A stretch of 64,000 nt of DNA from Siminovitchia terrae (GTDB lineage Bacteria > Bacillota > Bacilli > Bacillales > Bacillaceae_C): assembly GCF_003605405.2 (NCBI RefSeq), contig NZ_QYTW02000003.1, positions 233,285-297,284 of the forward strand, in the 5' to 3' direction. A model generated the notes under the pieces. The model did no database searches. It was given only the letters and a program-made list of their open reading frames with translations, and had not been told where the DNA came from. The translations under genes were made by a program, and so were the position numbers. This document shows positions 1 through 8,519 of this stretch, in pieces. How positions within the stretch are numbered: position 1 is the first letter of the stretch; each line of letters begins with the position of its first letter.

Positions 1-56
1 CCTATTCCTTTTAAAACTGTCACATCTTGATCCAATGGATTATTCATGATCTGCAA
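1..56 (-). CDS. recG: RecG ATP-dependent DNA helicase, N-terminal fragment cut by window edge
   Basis: Only the first codons are in the window. Read on the minus strand from a TTG at 56 they give LQIMNNPLDQDVTVLKGIG, and VTVLKGIG is the typical RecG N-terminus (wedge domain) of Bacillaceae. A GGAGGG motif lies five bases before the TTG; the ATG at 47 would be about 13 bases from it, so TTG is the better start. RecG follows fakA directly here, with no sdaAB-sdaAA pair between as in B. subtilis. RecG is known to remodel stalled forks and Holliday junctions; nothing beyond the first residues can be judged. Confidence 0.7.
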   Translation of the reverse strand, partial: MQIMNNPLDQDVTVLKGI

Positions 57-78
57 ACTGCCCTCCTCAATCAGTAAT

Positions 79-1737
79 TTATTCAACAGAAAAAATGTAG
101 GTATATACCGGCTGCCCTCCATCATGAACTTCCACTTCAACGTCTTGAAAATTTTGATGAACAAACTCGACGAGCTGATCCAGCTCAGACTTGTCCGCAT
201 CCTCGCCATAAAGAATCGACAAAATTTCCGAGTCTTCATCAATCATTTCGTTCAGCAGGTTTTTAGCAGTATCCAATAGCTGGGGGCCAGACGTTACAAT
301 TTTGCCATCTGCTATTCCCATATAATCATCTTTAGAGATTTTTACCCCATCAATGGTGGTATCTCTCACTGCATAGGTAACCTGCCCCGTTTTTACATCC
401 TCCATTGCTTCCGTCATACCGTGTTGATTATTTTCAAGTGAAGCGGTCGGATTAAAAGCAAGAATCGCTGCCATTCCCTGAGGCAGTGTCTTTGATGTAA
501 CAACGACAACATTCTCTTCCGCAATTTCAGCAGCCTGCTCGGCAGCCATAATGATATTTTTATTATTTGGCAGGATAATGATGTTTTTTGCATTTACCGA
601 TTTTACAGCTTCTACGATATCTTCGGTGCTTGGGTTCATCGTTTGACCGCCTTCAATAACAGCAGAAGCTCCAATGCTTTTAAGCAGTTTCTTGATGCCT
701 TCTCCCATGGAAACGGTAATAATGGCATACTCTTGTTTTTCCTTCACAGGAGCTTGTCCCGCCGGATTTTCTTTCGTGAGGGCGCTATGTTGTTCCCTCA
801 TGTTTTCAATCTTCATGTGGATCAAAGGGCCGTATTGCTGTCCGTACGATAACACCTCGCCGGGACGTTCCGAATGAATATGGACTTTCGCCACATCATC
901 ATCTGAAATCACAAGAAGGGAATCACCGAACTGGCTAAGGTCCGAGCGGAATTCATCTTCATCATAAGGCCGTTTGCCATCTTCCAGCCGCACCATGAAC
1001 TCGGTGCAATACCCGAATTCAATATCTTCTGTATCCATAAAGCCGTGTACACTTTGATGATGCTGTGCGTTGACCAGCTCTTCCATTGATGGGACGGCCG
1101 GCCCTGGTCCGGGAAGTTCCTTCCCTGTAAGGGATGATAAAAAGCCTTCATAAACGAATACAAGTCCTTGGCCGCCGCTGTCTACGACTCCAACTTCTTT
1201 CAGTACTGGCAGAAGGTCCTGCGTTCGTTCCAGCGACTTTTTTGCCTCTTCTAATGTTCTTTCCATGATTTCTATGAGATCATCCGTTTTTCCAGCAGCA
1301 TGAACAGCTTTATTCGCAGCATCCTTGGCCACTGTTAATATGGTACCTTCGACAGGTTTCATGACCGCTTTGTAGGCAGTTTCCATGCCAGCTTTCAATG
1401 CATGGGCAAATTCCACTCCTGTGATGGTTGACTTATGCTCTATATCTTTAGAAAATCCCCTGAAAAGCTGGGACAGAATGACACCCGAATTCCCCCGGGC
1501 CCCCATCAGCAGACCTTTGGCAAAGGATGCACCAACCTTTCCTATATGGTCCTGCTTATTCGCCTGGGCCTCTTTTGAACCGGAAGTGATGGATAACTTC
1601 ATATTCGTACCCGTATCACCGTCCGGTACGGGAAAAACATTTAGAGCATCAACGATTTCAGCATTTGCTGACAAATGATTCGCCCCGCTTAAAATCATTT
1701 CAGCAAAGCGGTTCCCATCCAAAGATGTTATCGACAC
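79..1737 (-). CDS. fakA: Fatty acid kinase catalytic subunit FakA (YloV, DAK2/DegV-associated family)
   Basis: The protein has 552 residues, the family's full length. The N-terminal DhaL-type kinase domain shows the nucleotide/metal motif NVFPVPDGDTGTNM (33-46), GARGNSGVILSQLFRG near 80-94, and GVVDSGGQGLVFVYEG near 183-198. A middle domain and a C-terminal domain follow. FakA phosphorylates fatty acids bound to FakB (DegV) partners so that exogenous fatty acids enter phospholipid synthesis. The start is GTG at 1737 behind GAGGAGG. It follows yloU by 16 bases and is probably cotranscribed with it; recG starts right after it. The identification is firm; the FakB partner is not in this window. 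Confidence 0.93.
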   Translation of the reverse strand: MSITSLDGNRFAEMILSGANHLSANAEIVDALNVFPVPDGDTGTNMKLSITSGSKEAQANKQDHIGKVGASFAKGLLMGARGNSGVILSQLFRGFSKDIEHKSTITGVEFAHALKAGMETAYKAVMKPVEGTILTVAKDAANKAVHAAGKTDDLIEIMERTLEEAKKSLERTQDLLPVLKEVGVVDSGGQGLVFVYEGFLSSLTGKELPGPGPAVPSMEELVNAQHHQSVHGFMDTEDIEFGYCTEFMVRLEDGKRPYDEDEFRSDLSQFGDSLLVISDDDVAKVHIHSERPGEVLSYGQQYGPLIHMKIENMREQHSALTKENPAGQAPVKEKQEYAIITVSMGEGIKKLLKSIGASAVIEGGQTMNPSTEDIVEAVKSVNAKNIIILPNNKNIIMAAEQAAEIAEENVVVVTSKTLPQGMAAILAFNPTASLENNQHGMTEAMEDVKTGQVTYAVRDTTIDGVKISKDDYMGIADGKIVTSGPQLLDTAKNLLNEMIDEDSEILSILYGEDADKSELDQLVEFVHQNFQDVEVEVHDGGQPVYTYIFSVE

Positions 1738-1753
1738 AAACTTTTCCTCCTCA

Positions 1754-2116
1754 TTACGGATTCGTCACACGAACCCCCTGAACATAAATATTGACTGTAT
1801 CGGCAGACATTCCGATAGTTTTTTTCAAAGTATATTTGACTTTTGATTGTACATTAAAGGCCACTTCAGAAATTTTCGTTCCGTAGCTCACAATAATGTA
1901 CATATCAATATGCAGTGCATCTTCTTCCTGACGAATGACAACTCCTCTGGAGAAGTTTTCTTTTCTAAGAATTTCGGTCAAGCCGTCACGAATCTGGTTT
2001 TTAGAAGCCATCCCGACGATACCGTAACAATCGATGGCAGCTCCGCCGGCAATCGTAGCAATCACTTCATTGGAAATATCAATTTGGCCAAATTTTGTTT
2101 TCATTTCAATGGACAC
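1754..2116 (-). CDS. yloU: Asp23/YloU family alkaline-shock-type protein
   Basis: The 120-residue product is nearly identical in plan to B. subtilis YloU: it starts MSIEMKTKFGQIDISNEV, has the central GIVGMASKNQIRDGL, and ends VQGVRVTNP. Asp23 family proteins form small alpha/beta domains, often membrane-associated through partners; the exact function of YloU is unknown. The start is GTG at 2116 after GGGGGG and an eight-base spacer. It lies directly upstream of fakA in the usual order. Confidence 0.92.
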   Translation of the reverse strand: MSIEMKTKFGQIDISNEVIATIAGGAAIDCYGIVGMASKNQIRDGLTEILRKENFSRGVVIRQEEDALHIDMYIIVSYGTKISEVAFNVQSKVKYTLKKTIGMSADTVNIYVQGVRVTNP

Positions 2117-2359
2117 AAAATATCCCCCCTATTTTAATGATCACGTACCTTTTTGTTCCTTTTAGTGCGTGTTCAAAGAGCAAAACTCAGAAGCAAGAAG
2201 GTCGTGCAGCAAAGTTTCAAGCAGCTGACTTCCAGCGGTTATGGTGACTTTCAGTGCCCCACTGGACGTGGGTGTTTTTAGGGAAGTTCTCCCTGTTAAA
2301 TACATGAGTAACACAGAAATAAGCCAACGAAAAGATGGCGTTTATCATTTAGTGACTTT
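2117..2359. other. Intergenic region upstream of yloU
   Basis: This is the first part of a 680-base gap between divergent yloU and rpmB. I see the yloU ribosome binding site at its left edge and no convincing coding frame. It must hold the yloU promoter, but I could not identify one with confidence. The rest of the gap holds repeat copy 1 and the rpmB promoter. Confidence 0.4.
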
Positions 2360-2554
2360 ATCAAATGCGCCTTGGCGTATTTGCGCCCAGATTTTATCGA
2401 GCTCCTCTCGATAAATTTCCTCTGAAAATCTGTGGCATCCGCCGGAGGCTTTAACTTTATTCAGCCGGGGTTTGTACCCCCACTGAATGGAGTACCAATA
2501 TCCATTCATCTCACCACTTGCAGAAGTGGGAGACTTCTGCTGAATGAAGTTAAA
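2360..2554 (+). repeat. 195-bp structured interspersed repeat, copy 1
   Basis: First of five direct copies (others start at 40092, 41049, 63665 and 63981). It begins ATCAAATGCGCCTTGGCG and ends GCTGAATGAAGTTAAA. On the plus strand it can fold as a 5-prime hairpin (AAATGCGC/GCGTATTT), a second stem CAGATTTT/AAAATCTG enclosing TATCGAG/CTCGATA, and a 16-bp closing helix TTTAACTTTATTCAGC/GCTGAATGAAGTTAAA. It lies between divergent yloU and rpmB. I do not recognise it as a named RNA or repeat family. Confidence 0.85.
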
Positions 2555-2685
2555 TATCCATTTTTGTGCTAGAGCTATGATTATATTACTATAACGGGTT
2601 CCATTTTAAAAGCGGAAACACAGAGGCAATTTTCAAGCCGGTAGCTGCTGTCAAGGAAAGAGGCATGACAGAGTTGAATGATTTG

Positions 2686-2714
2686 TTGCATTGCGGGCCT
2701 TTCTATGATAAATT
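2686..2714 (+). promoter_or_regulatory. Possible SigA promoter for rpmB
   Basis: TTGCAT at 2686-2691 and TAAATT at 2709-2714 are separated by 17 bases, about 80 bases before the rpmB start. An overlapping TATGAT at 2704-2709 is an alternative -10. The assignment rests on hexamer resemblance and position only. Confidence 0.35.
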
Positions 2715-2796
2715 ATTAAAGTATCTTTTCATAAAAAAGGATGAAATAATCATTCGATTATTTATGGTAATGCCAGTGACAGGAGGGGAATCATCA

Positions 2797-2985
2797 ATGC
2801 CTAAAAAATGTGTTATTACAGGACGTAAAACAAGCACAGGCAACAAACGTTCACACGCAATGAATGCCAATAGACGCACTTGGGGTGCAAACCTTCAAAA
2901 AGTACGCATTTTGGTCGATGGAAAACCAAAGCGTGTATGGGTTTCAGCTCGCGCTCTTAAATCAGGTAAAGTCGAAAGAGTATAA
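2797..2985 (+). CDS. rpmB: 50S ribosomal protein L28 (bL28)
   Basis: The 62-residue protein begins [20 protein letters not shown] and ends [13 protein letters not shown], the canonical bL28 sequence of bacilli. It is the single-cysteine form and lacks the CxxC zinc motifs of other L28 paralogues. It is a basic protein of the large ribosomal subunit. The ATG at 2797 has a perfect AGGAGGGG eight bases upstream, which rules out the in-frame extension starting at 2665. It is one of only two plus-strand genes in the window, in its conserved position opposite spoVM and yloU. Confidence 0.97.
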   Translation: MPKKCVITGRKTSTGNKRSHAMNANRRTWGANLQKVRILVDGKPKRVWVSARALKSGKVERV

Positions 2986-3142
2986 TACAAAAGTGTAAAC
3001 CATTCAGCCTTAGGCGACAATCAAGACGAATTGTGAGCAGGTACTTAATCACTTTATGTGAAGCATCCCTATTGCTTGCATGATCCTTGTGCTGGCCTGA
3101 AGCTGAACGGAACTGTCAAAAAGAAACCTAAGTTTAGAACAC

Positions 3143-3175
3143 AAAAGAGGCACCTTCAGAACAGGTGCCTCTTTT
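3143..3175. terminator. Bidirectional intrinsic terminator between rpmB and spoVM
   Basis: A perfect 13-bp stem AAAAGAGGCACCT/AGGTGCCTCTTTT with a 7-base loop has A and T tracts on its flanks, so it can end transcription of rpmB and, on the other strand, of spoVM. Confidence 0.85.
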
Positions 3176-3224
3176 CCTTTCCAAACTTATTTGCAAGAAA
3201 AATATAGCATTCAGCCTAACTTAC

Positions 3225-3334
3225 ATCCAGCTTCAGCGCCTATCGACTAGCAGACTTCGTGCCGTGTTTCTTTTATCTCGTCGCAGGTACTCCAGTCTGT
3301 ACGTGTACGCCGATGAACAGGCGCTCACGCTTTT
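3225..3334. repeat. Interspersed repeat of the ATCCAGCTTCA...GGCGCT-ACGCTTTT family
   Basis: It starts ATCCAGCTTCAGCGCCTATC, followed by GACTAGCAGAC, and ends ACAGGCGCTCACGCTTTT. The same beginning and end occur in the 46.1-46.5 kb gap, where the termini are inverted (AAGTGCCTATC/GATAGGCGCTT). The element ends four bases before the spoVM stop codon. I recall sequences of this kind between genes in several Bacillaceae. No coding frame is seen. Confidence 0.6.
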
Positions 3335-3337
3335 AAA

Positions 3338-3418
3338 TTAATCTTTCTTAAACGTTCCTAGCATTGCCCTCACAATTCCCCCTAAAAACCTCGGAAGCTT
3401 GATTGTATAGAACTTCAT
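3338..3418 (-). CDS. spoVM: Stage V sporulation protein SpoVM
   Basis: A 26-codon gene whose product begins MKFYTIKLPRFLGGIVRAML and ends GTFKKD. It is almost identical to B. subtilis SpoVM. It forms an amphipathic helix that recognises the positive curvature of the forespore membrane, anchors SpoIVA at the start of coat assembly and is a substrate of FtsH. The start ATG at 3416-3418 follows GAGGAGGGAACCTGT. Its place between rpmB and thiN is the conserved one. It is expected to be SigE-dependent, but I could not settle a promoter. Confidence 0.95.
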   Translation of the reverse strand: MKFYTIKLPRFLGGIVRAMLGTFKKD

Positions 3419-3521
3419 ACAGGTTCCCTCCTCATAACTATCAAGAAACTGACATTTTCTCACTCATATCATATTCATGATCTATACATAAGTACACATG
3501 CCCGATTCATTCAAACCAATA

Positions 3522-4196
3522 TTAATCCTTGCTTCTTATCATCATAAGTATGCCTTTTTCGAATGAAAAATGACCAGTTTCCTGAATAAGTTCATTGCTG
3601 ATGCATAAGGAGGAACCGACTGGAACGTAATGATGATTGAGGGGATATTTGAATCCTTCCAATGTCACTCCGGATACGTCTGAAAAAACCGGTATGAAGG
3701 AGACAAACTTCTTCCTATCCTGTTTTATTTCATAACTGCCCGGCAAATACACCGAAAGATTGTTTTGAACATCAATCATTTCAAAATGGATATCAGGATG
3801 AACCTGCTTGAATTTAGCCAACATCAACGCATTAGCCATGAAATGATCAAGACGGCCTCCTGTTCCTCCGAAAACTTTCACAGTAGATGCGTTCATTTCC
3901 AATGCCCACATGATGGCTAATTCCATATCCGTCTCATCTTTCTCCGGCTTAAACCGTCGTAGTGACGCTACTTCACGTTCAATCTTTTCCCATTCTTCTT
4001 GACTAATCGAGTCAAAATCGCCAACAGCCAAATCCAGATAGAGACCCGCACGCATAATCGTTTGGACTCCCCTGTCAACACCAATCCATACGATGTTTTC
4101 ATTTTTGTTTTCCGATAAATCCGGAATTAATGGTTCCGGTCCTCCGGCAACGATATGAATTGTTTTTTTCAATTGACCCGCACTGCCCGTCATCAT
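3522..4196 (-). CDS. thiN: Thiamine pyrophosphokinase
   Basis: The 224-residue protein has the family motifs [26 protein letters not shown] and [17 protein letters not shown] in the N-terminal catalytic domain and ends with the beta-sandwich thiamine-binding domain ([29 protein letters not shown]). It transfers pyrophosphate from ATP to thiamine to make thiamine diphosphate. The proposed start at 4196 overlaps the rpe stop; the first residues (MMTGSAGQL) are not conserved, and a TTG before [13 protein letters not shown] is an alternative start giving the usual length. Confidence 0.93.
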   Translation of the reverse strand: MMTGSAGQLKKTIHIVAGGPEPLIPDLSENKNENIVWIGVDRGVQTIMRAGLYLDLAVGDFDSISQEEWEKIEREVASLRRFKPEKDETDMELAIMWALEMNASTVKVFGGTGGRLDHFMANALMLAKFKQVHPDIHFEMIDVQNNLSVYLPGSYEIKQDRKKFVSFIPVFSDVSGVTLEGFKYPLNHHYVPVGSSLCISNELIQETGHFSFEKGILMMIRSKD

Positions 4197-4846
4197 TGTC
4201 CCAGTTGCTTTCGAATGTCTGCTATCGCTTTTTTTCGATCAGTCTGATTAAAGATGAAAGAACCGGCAACAAATACATTCGCACCTGCTTCCTGACACAA
4301 ACGGGCAGTTTCGGAATTGATTCCTCCATCCACTTCGATTTCCAAATCCAGTCCTTTCTCATCCGCCATCTTTTTAATTTCTGTTATTTTAGGAAGGACT
4401 GATTCAATAAATGACTGTCCACCAAAACCCGGGTTGACCGTCATTAATAAAACCATGTCGATGTCTTCCAAAACATATTTGATGGATTCGGCTGGAGTGG
4501 CTGGATTCAATACAACCCCCGGCTTGACACCGTGTTTTCGTATCTCTTGGAGCGTCCGATGAAGATGCGGATCGGCTTCAACATGGATTGTTAAATAATC
4601 CGCTCCTGCTTTGGCAAAGTCTGCTATATACTGATGGGGATTGTCTATCATCAAATGAACATCAAGCGGCAGATCCGTCACAGATTTGATGGCAGCAACA
4701 GTACCGGGCCCCATCGTGATGTTTGGAACAAAATGTCCATCCATGACATCAATATGAATATAATCCGCTCCCGCCGCTGCCACTTCCTTTATTTCTTCCC
4801 CTAGTTTCAAAAAATCTGCTGCTAGAATCGATGGTGCTATCTTCAT
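4193..4846 (-). CDS. rpe: Ribulose-phosphate 3-epimerase
   Basis: A 217-residue TIM barrel with the signature blocks [48 protein letters not shown] and EIEVDGGIN. It interconverts ribulose 5-phosphate and xylulose 5-phosphate in the pentose phosphate pathway. It lies two bases after rsgA and overlaps thiN by four, so the three are surely cotranscribed. Metal-binding His and Asp residues (HID, MDGHF, VDGG) are all present. Confidence 0.96.
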   Translation of the reverse strand: MKIAPSILAADFLKLGEEIKEVAAAGADYIHIDVMDGHFVPNITMGPGTVAAIKSVTDLPLDVHLMIDNPHQYIADFAKAGADYLTIHVEADPHLHRTLQEIRKHGVKPGVVLNPATPAESIKYVLEDIDMVLLMTVNPGFGGQSFIESVLPKITEIKKMADEKGLDLEIEVDGGINSETARLCQEAGANVFVAGSFIFNQTDRKKAIADIRKQLGQ

Positions 4847-4848
4847 CG

Positions 4849-5730
4849 TTAATACCTCGGCTTTCTATTCTTTATTTCATAATAAAAGTCCTGATAATGA
4901 TCATAGCGATATTGGCGAATTTCTCCTGATTCGACTGCCAGCTTCACCATACAACCCGGTTCATTTATATGCAGACAACCCCGAAATTTACAATTTTCTC
5001 CGTATTGTTGTATTTCCGGAAATGAAAACGGCAAATCGGCTGCTTCCATCTCTGGAAACTCCAATGAACTAAATCCCGGGGTATCGGCCACGAGGCCTCC
5101 CCCTATTTGAAGAAGCTCAACATGGCGCGTCGTATGCTTACCTCTGCCAAGATGATCGGAAATGTCCGCTGTCTTTATTTCCAATGAAGGATGCAGCGAG
5201 TTGAGCAGAGAAGATTTTCCGACACCTGATTGTCCAGCCAACACGCTGATTTTCCCATTAATTAATGGGTCTAACTGTTTCAGCCCATCTCCGGTCACCG
5301 CCGACAACTGAAAAACCTCATAGCCGATCGACCGGTACCCATCAATGTACCAGTCGATCTTTTCCTTCTCCTCCTTAGATAGCAAATCCATCTTAGTAAT
5401 GCAAATGACAGGAGTAATGTCATTCGCTTCAATGACTGCTAAAAAACGGTCCAGAAGCAGCGAACTAAAATCCGGCCGAGCTGCGGAAAAAACCAATATC
5501 GCCTGATCGATGTTGGCGATCGGGGGACGGATGAGTTCATTTTTTCTCGGCTTCACTTCCATGATGTATCCATCCGTTTCATTTTCAGATTGAAAAACGA
5601 CATAATCCCCGACAAGAGGAGTCACATTTTTTTTTCGGAAAACTCCTCTTCCACGACATTGAATAATACTCTCACCAGAAAGCACATAGTAAAATCCGCT
5701 CAATGCTTTAATAATCTTTCCTTCTGACAT
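4849..5730 (-). CDS. rsgA: Ribosome small-subunit-dependent GTPase RsgA (CpgA/YloQ)
   Basis: The 293-residue protein has an N-terminal OB fold, a circularly permuted GTPase core (TKMD, then P-loop GQSGVGKSS, then DTPGFSS) and the C-terminal zinc site [14 protein letters not shown]. It aids 30S maturation; in B. subtilis it is a substrate of PrkC. The ATG at 5730 follows AAAGGAAGG; an in-frame extension to 5781 has no support and would overlap prkC. It follows prkC by 22 bases, which matches the kinase-substrate link. Confidence 0.95.
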   Translation of the reverse strand: MSEGKIIKALSGFYYVLSGESIIQCRGRGVFRKKNVTPLVGDYVVFQSENETDGYIMEVKPRKNELIRPPIANIDQAILVFSAARPDFSSLLLDRFLAVIEANDITPVICITKMDLLSKEEKEKIDWYIDGYRSIGYEVFQLSAVTGDGLKQLDPLINGKISVLAGQSGVGKSSLLNSLHPSLEIKTADISDHLGRGKHTTRHVELLQIGGGLVADTPGFSSLEFPEMEAADLPFSFPEIQQYGENCKFRGCLHINEPGCMVKLAVESGEIRQYRYDHYQDFYYEIKNRKPRY

Positions 5731-5752
5731 GGCATCCTTCCTTTCTAAATGA

Positions 5753-7711
5753 TTAGTCGTCCGAATACGGAACTTCTTCATCCAATATGACCGTACTATC
5801 CCTTACAACTTTATAACCGGCTTTCTTGCCCTTTTCAATTGTAAATTCCAGTTGTTTTTTCACAGTTGAATCAATTGTGAATGTTTCTGCTGGTACTGTC
5901 ATACTGTGATTCATGTCTTCAATAAAGATTCGGACCTCCTGAGGCTTGCCCTCCTCCTCTGGTTCATATGGTATGGTGATCTCTTTGTTCACTTTTCCAG
6001 GTGGAATTTCTTCCTGCCCTTTTGACATGGTCACTTTAACGGTAGAACCTTTCATTACCTCAGTACCTGGAGCGGGATCCTGTCTTATGACTAGCCCCTC
6101 TGGTACATCATCTGAGTATTCCTCCTCAGAAAAATCAATCTTCAATCCTGATGACTCCTCATAATTCTCGAGTCCCTTTTGATTGTTGCCTGATAAGTCT
6201 TTCACTGTAACCAATTCTTCACCGAGGCTCACTTTAAAAACGAGTGTGGTTTCAGATGGGACCACTTTAGTGCCTGGAGAAGGATCTTGCGCGATGATTG
6301 TACCCGGAGCGGCAGAATCATATTCTTCTTCTTTATCAATAACGAAGTCTTCTTTTTCAAGCTGTTCCACAATTTCATCATAGTCCCGACCCTTGTAATC
6401 GGAAAGTTCAAATGTTTCCTTGCCGGTGCTTAAATAGATATTGATCAAACTTCCTTTTTTCACTTCCCGGCCGGCTTTCGGGCTTGTCTTAATCACTTCA
6501 CCCTCCGACACATCTTCATCTGAAATTTCAATGGTTTCACCGATTACAAATCCTTCTTGCACTAGGCTTAAAACAGCGTCTTCATACATTTCCCCACTCA
6601 CATCAGGCACCTTGACTACTTTGGCCCCCATTAGTGATGGCATCAGAAAAATGAGCAATGTAGCGGCTATTGCCAGAATAGCTACTATCCCGACAATCCA
6701 GGGCCACTTTTTTCTTTTCTTTTTAAGTTCACCATTGTCTTCCTTGTCTGGCTTCACTATATCCTTGTTATCTATTTGATGGATCATCGTGTCGTCATCG
6801 AGTGATTCAACATGCTCATCCGTTATAACTGGAATGGCCTTTGTTGCTTCATTATCTTCAGGAATAATGAACTTGGGTTCTTGCAGACGATCGGGATCAA
6901 GAGACGTTTCCAAGTCTTTTTCCATTTCCTCAATGCTGTTATAGCGGAGAAATGGATCCTTCGCCGTTGCCTTCAGCACAATATTTTCCACGCTCTGCGG
7001 AATATCGGGGTTCCATCTCGTCGGCGGCGGAGTTTCCGATTGCAAATGCTTTAGGGCTATAGAGACAGCAGACTCGCCGGAAAAAGGAAGCCTCCCCGTC
7101 AACAGTTCAAACATGACTATTCCCAGTGAATATATATCCGATTTTTTGGTCGCCATTCCCCCCCGTGCCTGCTCAGGGGACAAGTAGTGTACAGAACCAA
7201 GCACAGCATTTGTATGAGTGATAGACGTGGCACTCAATGCCATAGCAATACCAAAATCCGTTATTTTCACATTTCCGTCGTGGTCAATTAAAATGTTTTG
7301 AGGTTTGATGTCACGATGGATGATATGGTTATAATGGGCGTGTTCAAGAGCGGAAGTCAACTGTTTGACAATATCAATCACTTTTTCGACCGAGATGGGA
7401 TAATAGTTTTGTATGTATTGTTTTAAGGTCATTCCATCAACATATTCCATGACGATGTAGTAAATATTATCTTCTTCCCCTACATCGAAAACGTTCACGA
7501 TATTCGGGTGATTGAGGCTTGTCGCTGACTGGGCCTCCCTCTGAAACCGGCGAATGAACTCTTCTTCATCCGCAAAATCCAACCTTAATATTTTCACCGC
7601 AACATCGCGGTCCAATATCATATCACGGGCAAGATAGACGTTGGCCATTCCGCCGCCGCCGACCATTTTGATGATATTATAGCGCCCGCTGATTCTTTTA
7701 CCGCTTAGCAT
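5753..7711 (-). CDS. prkC: PASTA-domain Ser/Thr protein kinase PrkC
   Basis: The 652-residue membrane kinase starts with a Hanks-type kinase domain (GGGGMANVYLA P-loop, VAVKILR, HRDIKPQN catalytic loop, DFG, GSVHYLSPEQARGG activation segment). A basic cytoplasmic linker and one transmembrane helix (WPWIVGIVAILAIAATLLIF, near 340) follow, then three PASTA repeats and a C-terminal Ig-like domain. PASTA domains sense muropeptides; the kinase affects germination and stationary-phase physiology. ATG 7711 has AGGTG six bases upstream and overlaps prpC by seven bases, coupling kinase and phosphatase. Confidence 0.96.
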   Translation of the reverse strand: MLSGKRISGRYNIIKMVGGGGMANVYLARDMILDRDVAVKILRLDFADEEEFIRRFQREAQSATSLNHPNIVNVFDVGEEDNIYYIVMEYVDGMTLKQYIQNYYPISVEKVIDIVKQLTSALEHAHYNHIIHRDIKPQNILIDHDGNVKITDFGIAMALSATSITHTNAVLGSVHYLSPEQARGGMATKKSDIYSLGIVMFELLTGRLPFSGESAVSIALKHLQSETPPPTRWNPDIPQSVENIVLKATAKDPFLRYNSIEEMEKDLETSLDPDRLQEPKFIIPEDNEATKAIPVITDEHVESLDDDTMIHQIDNKDIVKPDKEDNGELKKKRKKWPWIVGIVAILAIAATLLIFLMPSLMGAKVVKVPDVSGEMYEDAVLSLVQEGFVIGETIEISDEDVSEGEVIKTSPKAGREVKKGSLINIYLSTGKETFELSDYKGRDYDEIVEQLEKEDFVIDKEEEYDSAAPGTIIAQDPSPGTKVVPSETTLVFKVSLGEELVTVKDLSGNNQKGLENYEESSGLKIDFSEEEYSDDVPEGLVIRQDPAPGTEVMKGSTVKVTMSKGQEEIPPGKVNKEITIPYEPEEEGKPQEVRIFIEDMNHSMTVPAETFTIDSTVKKQLEFTIEKGKKAGYKVVRDSTVILDEEVPYSDD

Positions 7712-8466
7712 TCGTTGCACCTGCTTTCATCGCAGGTTCCATATTCTATTAAGGCAAGTGATATATTATCTTCTCCGCCGTATTGATTGGCCAACACAAT
7801 CAAGCGTTCAGCCTTCTCTTCTTTTGCCAAAGATGCTTTTAATATTTCTTCCATTTCAGCTTTGCTCACTTTATCGGACAAGCCGTCCGAACAGAGCATT
7901 ATTTTGTCCCCTTCTTCAAAAGTGATGGTTTTTATATCTATTTCTACTTCCTCTTGTGTCCCGGCCGCTTTTAATACGATATTTTTCCTGGGATGATGCA
8001 CAGCATCTTCTGGTGATATTTGGCCAGTTTTGACAAGCTCGTTTACAAATGAATGGTCTTCCGTCAATTGATTATAACCTTGATCATTCATGACATAACA
8101 ACGACTATCACCCACATTCGCTACAGTAGCAAACCGATCAGTGCAGATTGCAGTGACAATCGTTGTCCCCATTCCTTCACACTGTAGATTTTCTTTCGAA
8201 TGATCAAAGATTTTTTTGTTGACTTCAGTTACATGGTCCTGAAGCCACTGTTCCGCTTCTGCAGGAGAAAGCGATGTGTCGACTTCTTGCCAATGCCCCT
8301 TTAATTCATTCACTGCAATTCCGCTCGCCACTTCACCTGCTTTGTGTCCCCCCATTCCGTCAGCCACAATCGCAAGCATTTCCCCCTGCCCATTGATGAA
8401 GATTCCACCATTATCTTCATTGTGCGGTCGGACCTTTCCCTTATCTGTTTTAAAAATCGCAAGCAT
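7705..8466 (-). CDS. prpC: PP2C-type protein phosphatase PrpC (Stp)
   Basis: The 253-residue PP2C-family phosphatase shows RPHNEDNGGIF, VADGMGGHKAGEVAS, GDSRCYVM, LCSDGLSD and GGEDNISLALIEYG, so all metal-coordinating aspartates are present. It reverses PrkC phosphorylation. The start is ATG 8466 with GAGGTGA six bases before; a TTG six bases further up is possible. The gene is separated from rsmB by only about 50 bases; rlmN, which sits here in B. subtilis, is absent. Confidence 0.95.
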   Translation of the reverse strand: MLAIFKTDKGKVRPHNEDNGGIFINGQGEMLAIVADGMGGHKAGEVASGIAVNELKGHWQEVDTSLSPAEAEQWLQDHVTEVNKKIFDHSKENLQCEGMGTTIVTAICTDRFATVANVGDSRCYVMNDQGYNQLTEDHSFVNELVKTGQISPEDAVHHPRKNIVLKAAGTQEEVEIDIKTITFEEGDKIMLCSDGLSDKVSKAEMEEILKASLAKEEKAERLIVLANQYGGEDNISLALIEYGTCDESRCNEC

Positions 8467-8519
8467 TTCCAATCACCTCACCCTTCAATACACAGTCCGC
8501 TACTGTCATTATTTCCATC

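Noticed and set aside
2665..2796. N-terminal extension of rpmB
   Set aside because: L28 length and the AGGAGGGG site fix the start at 2797.
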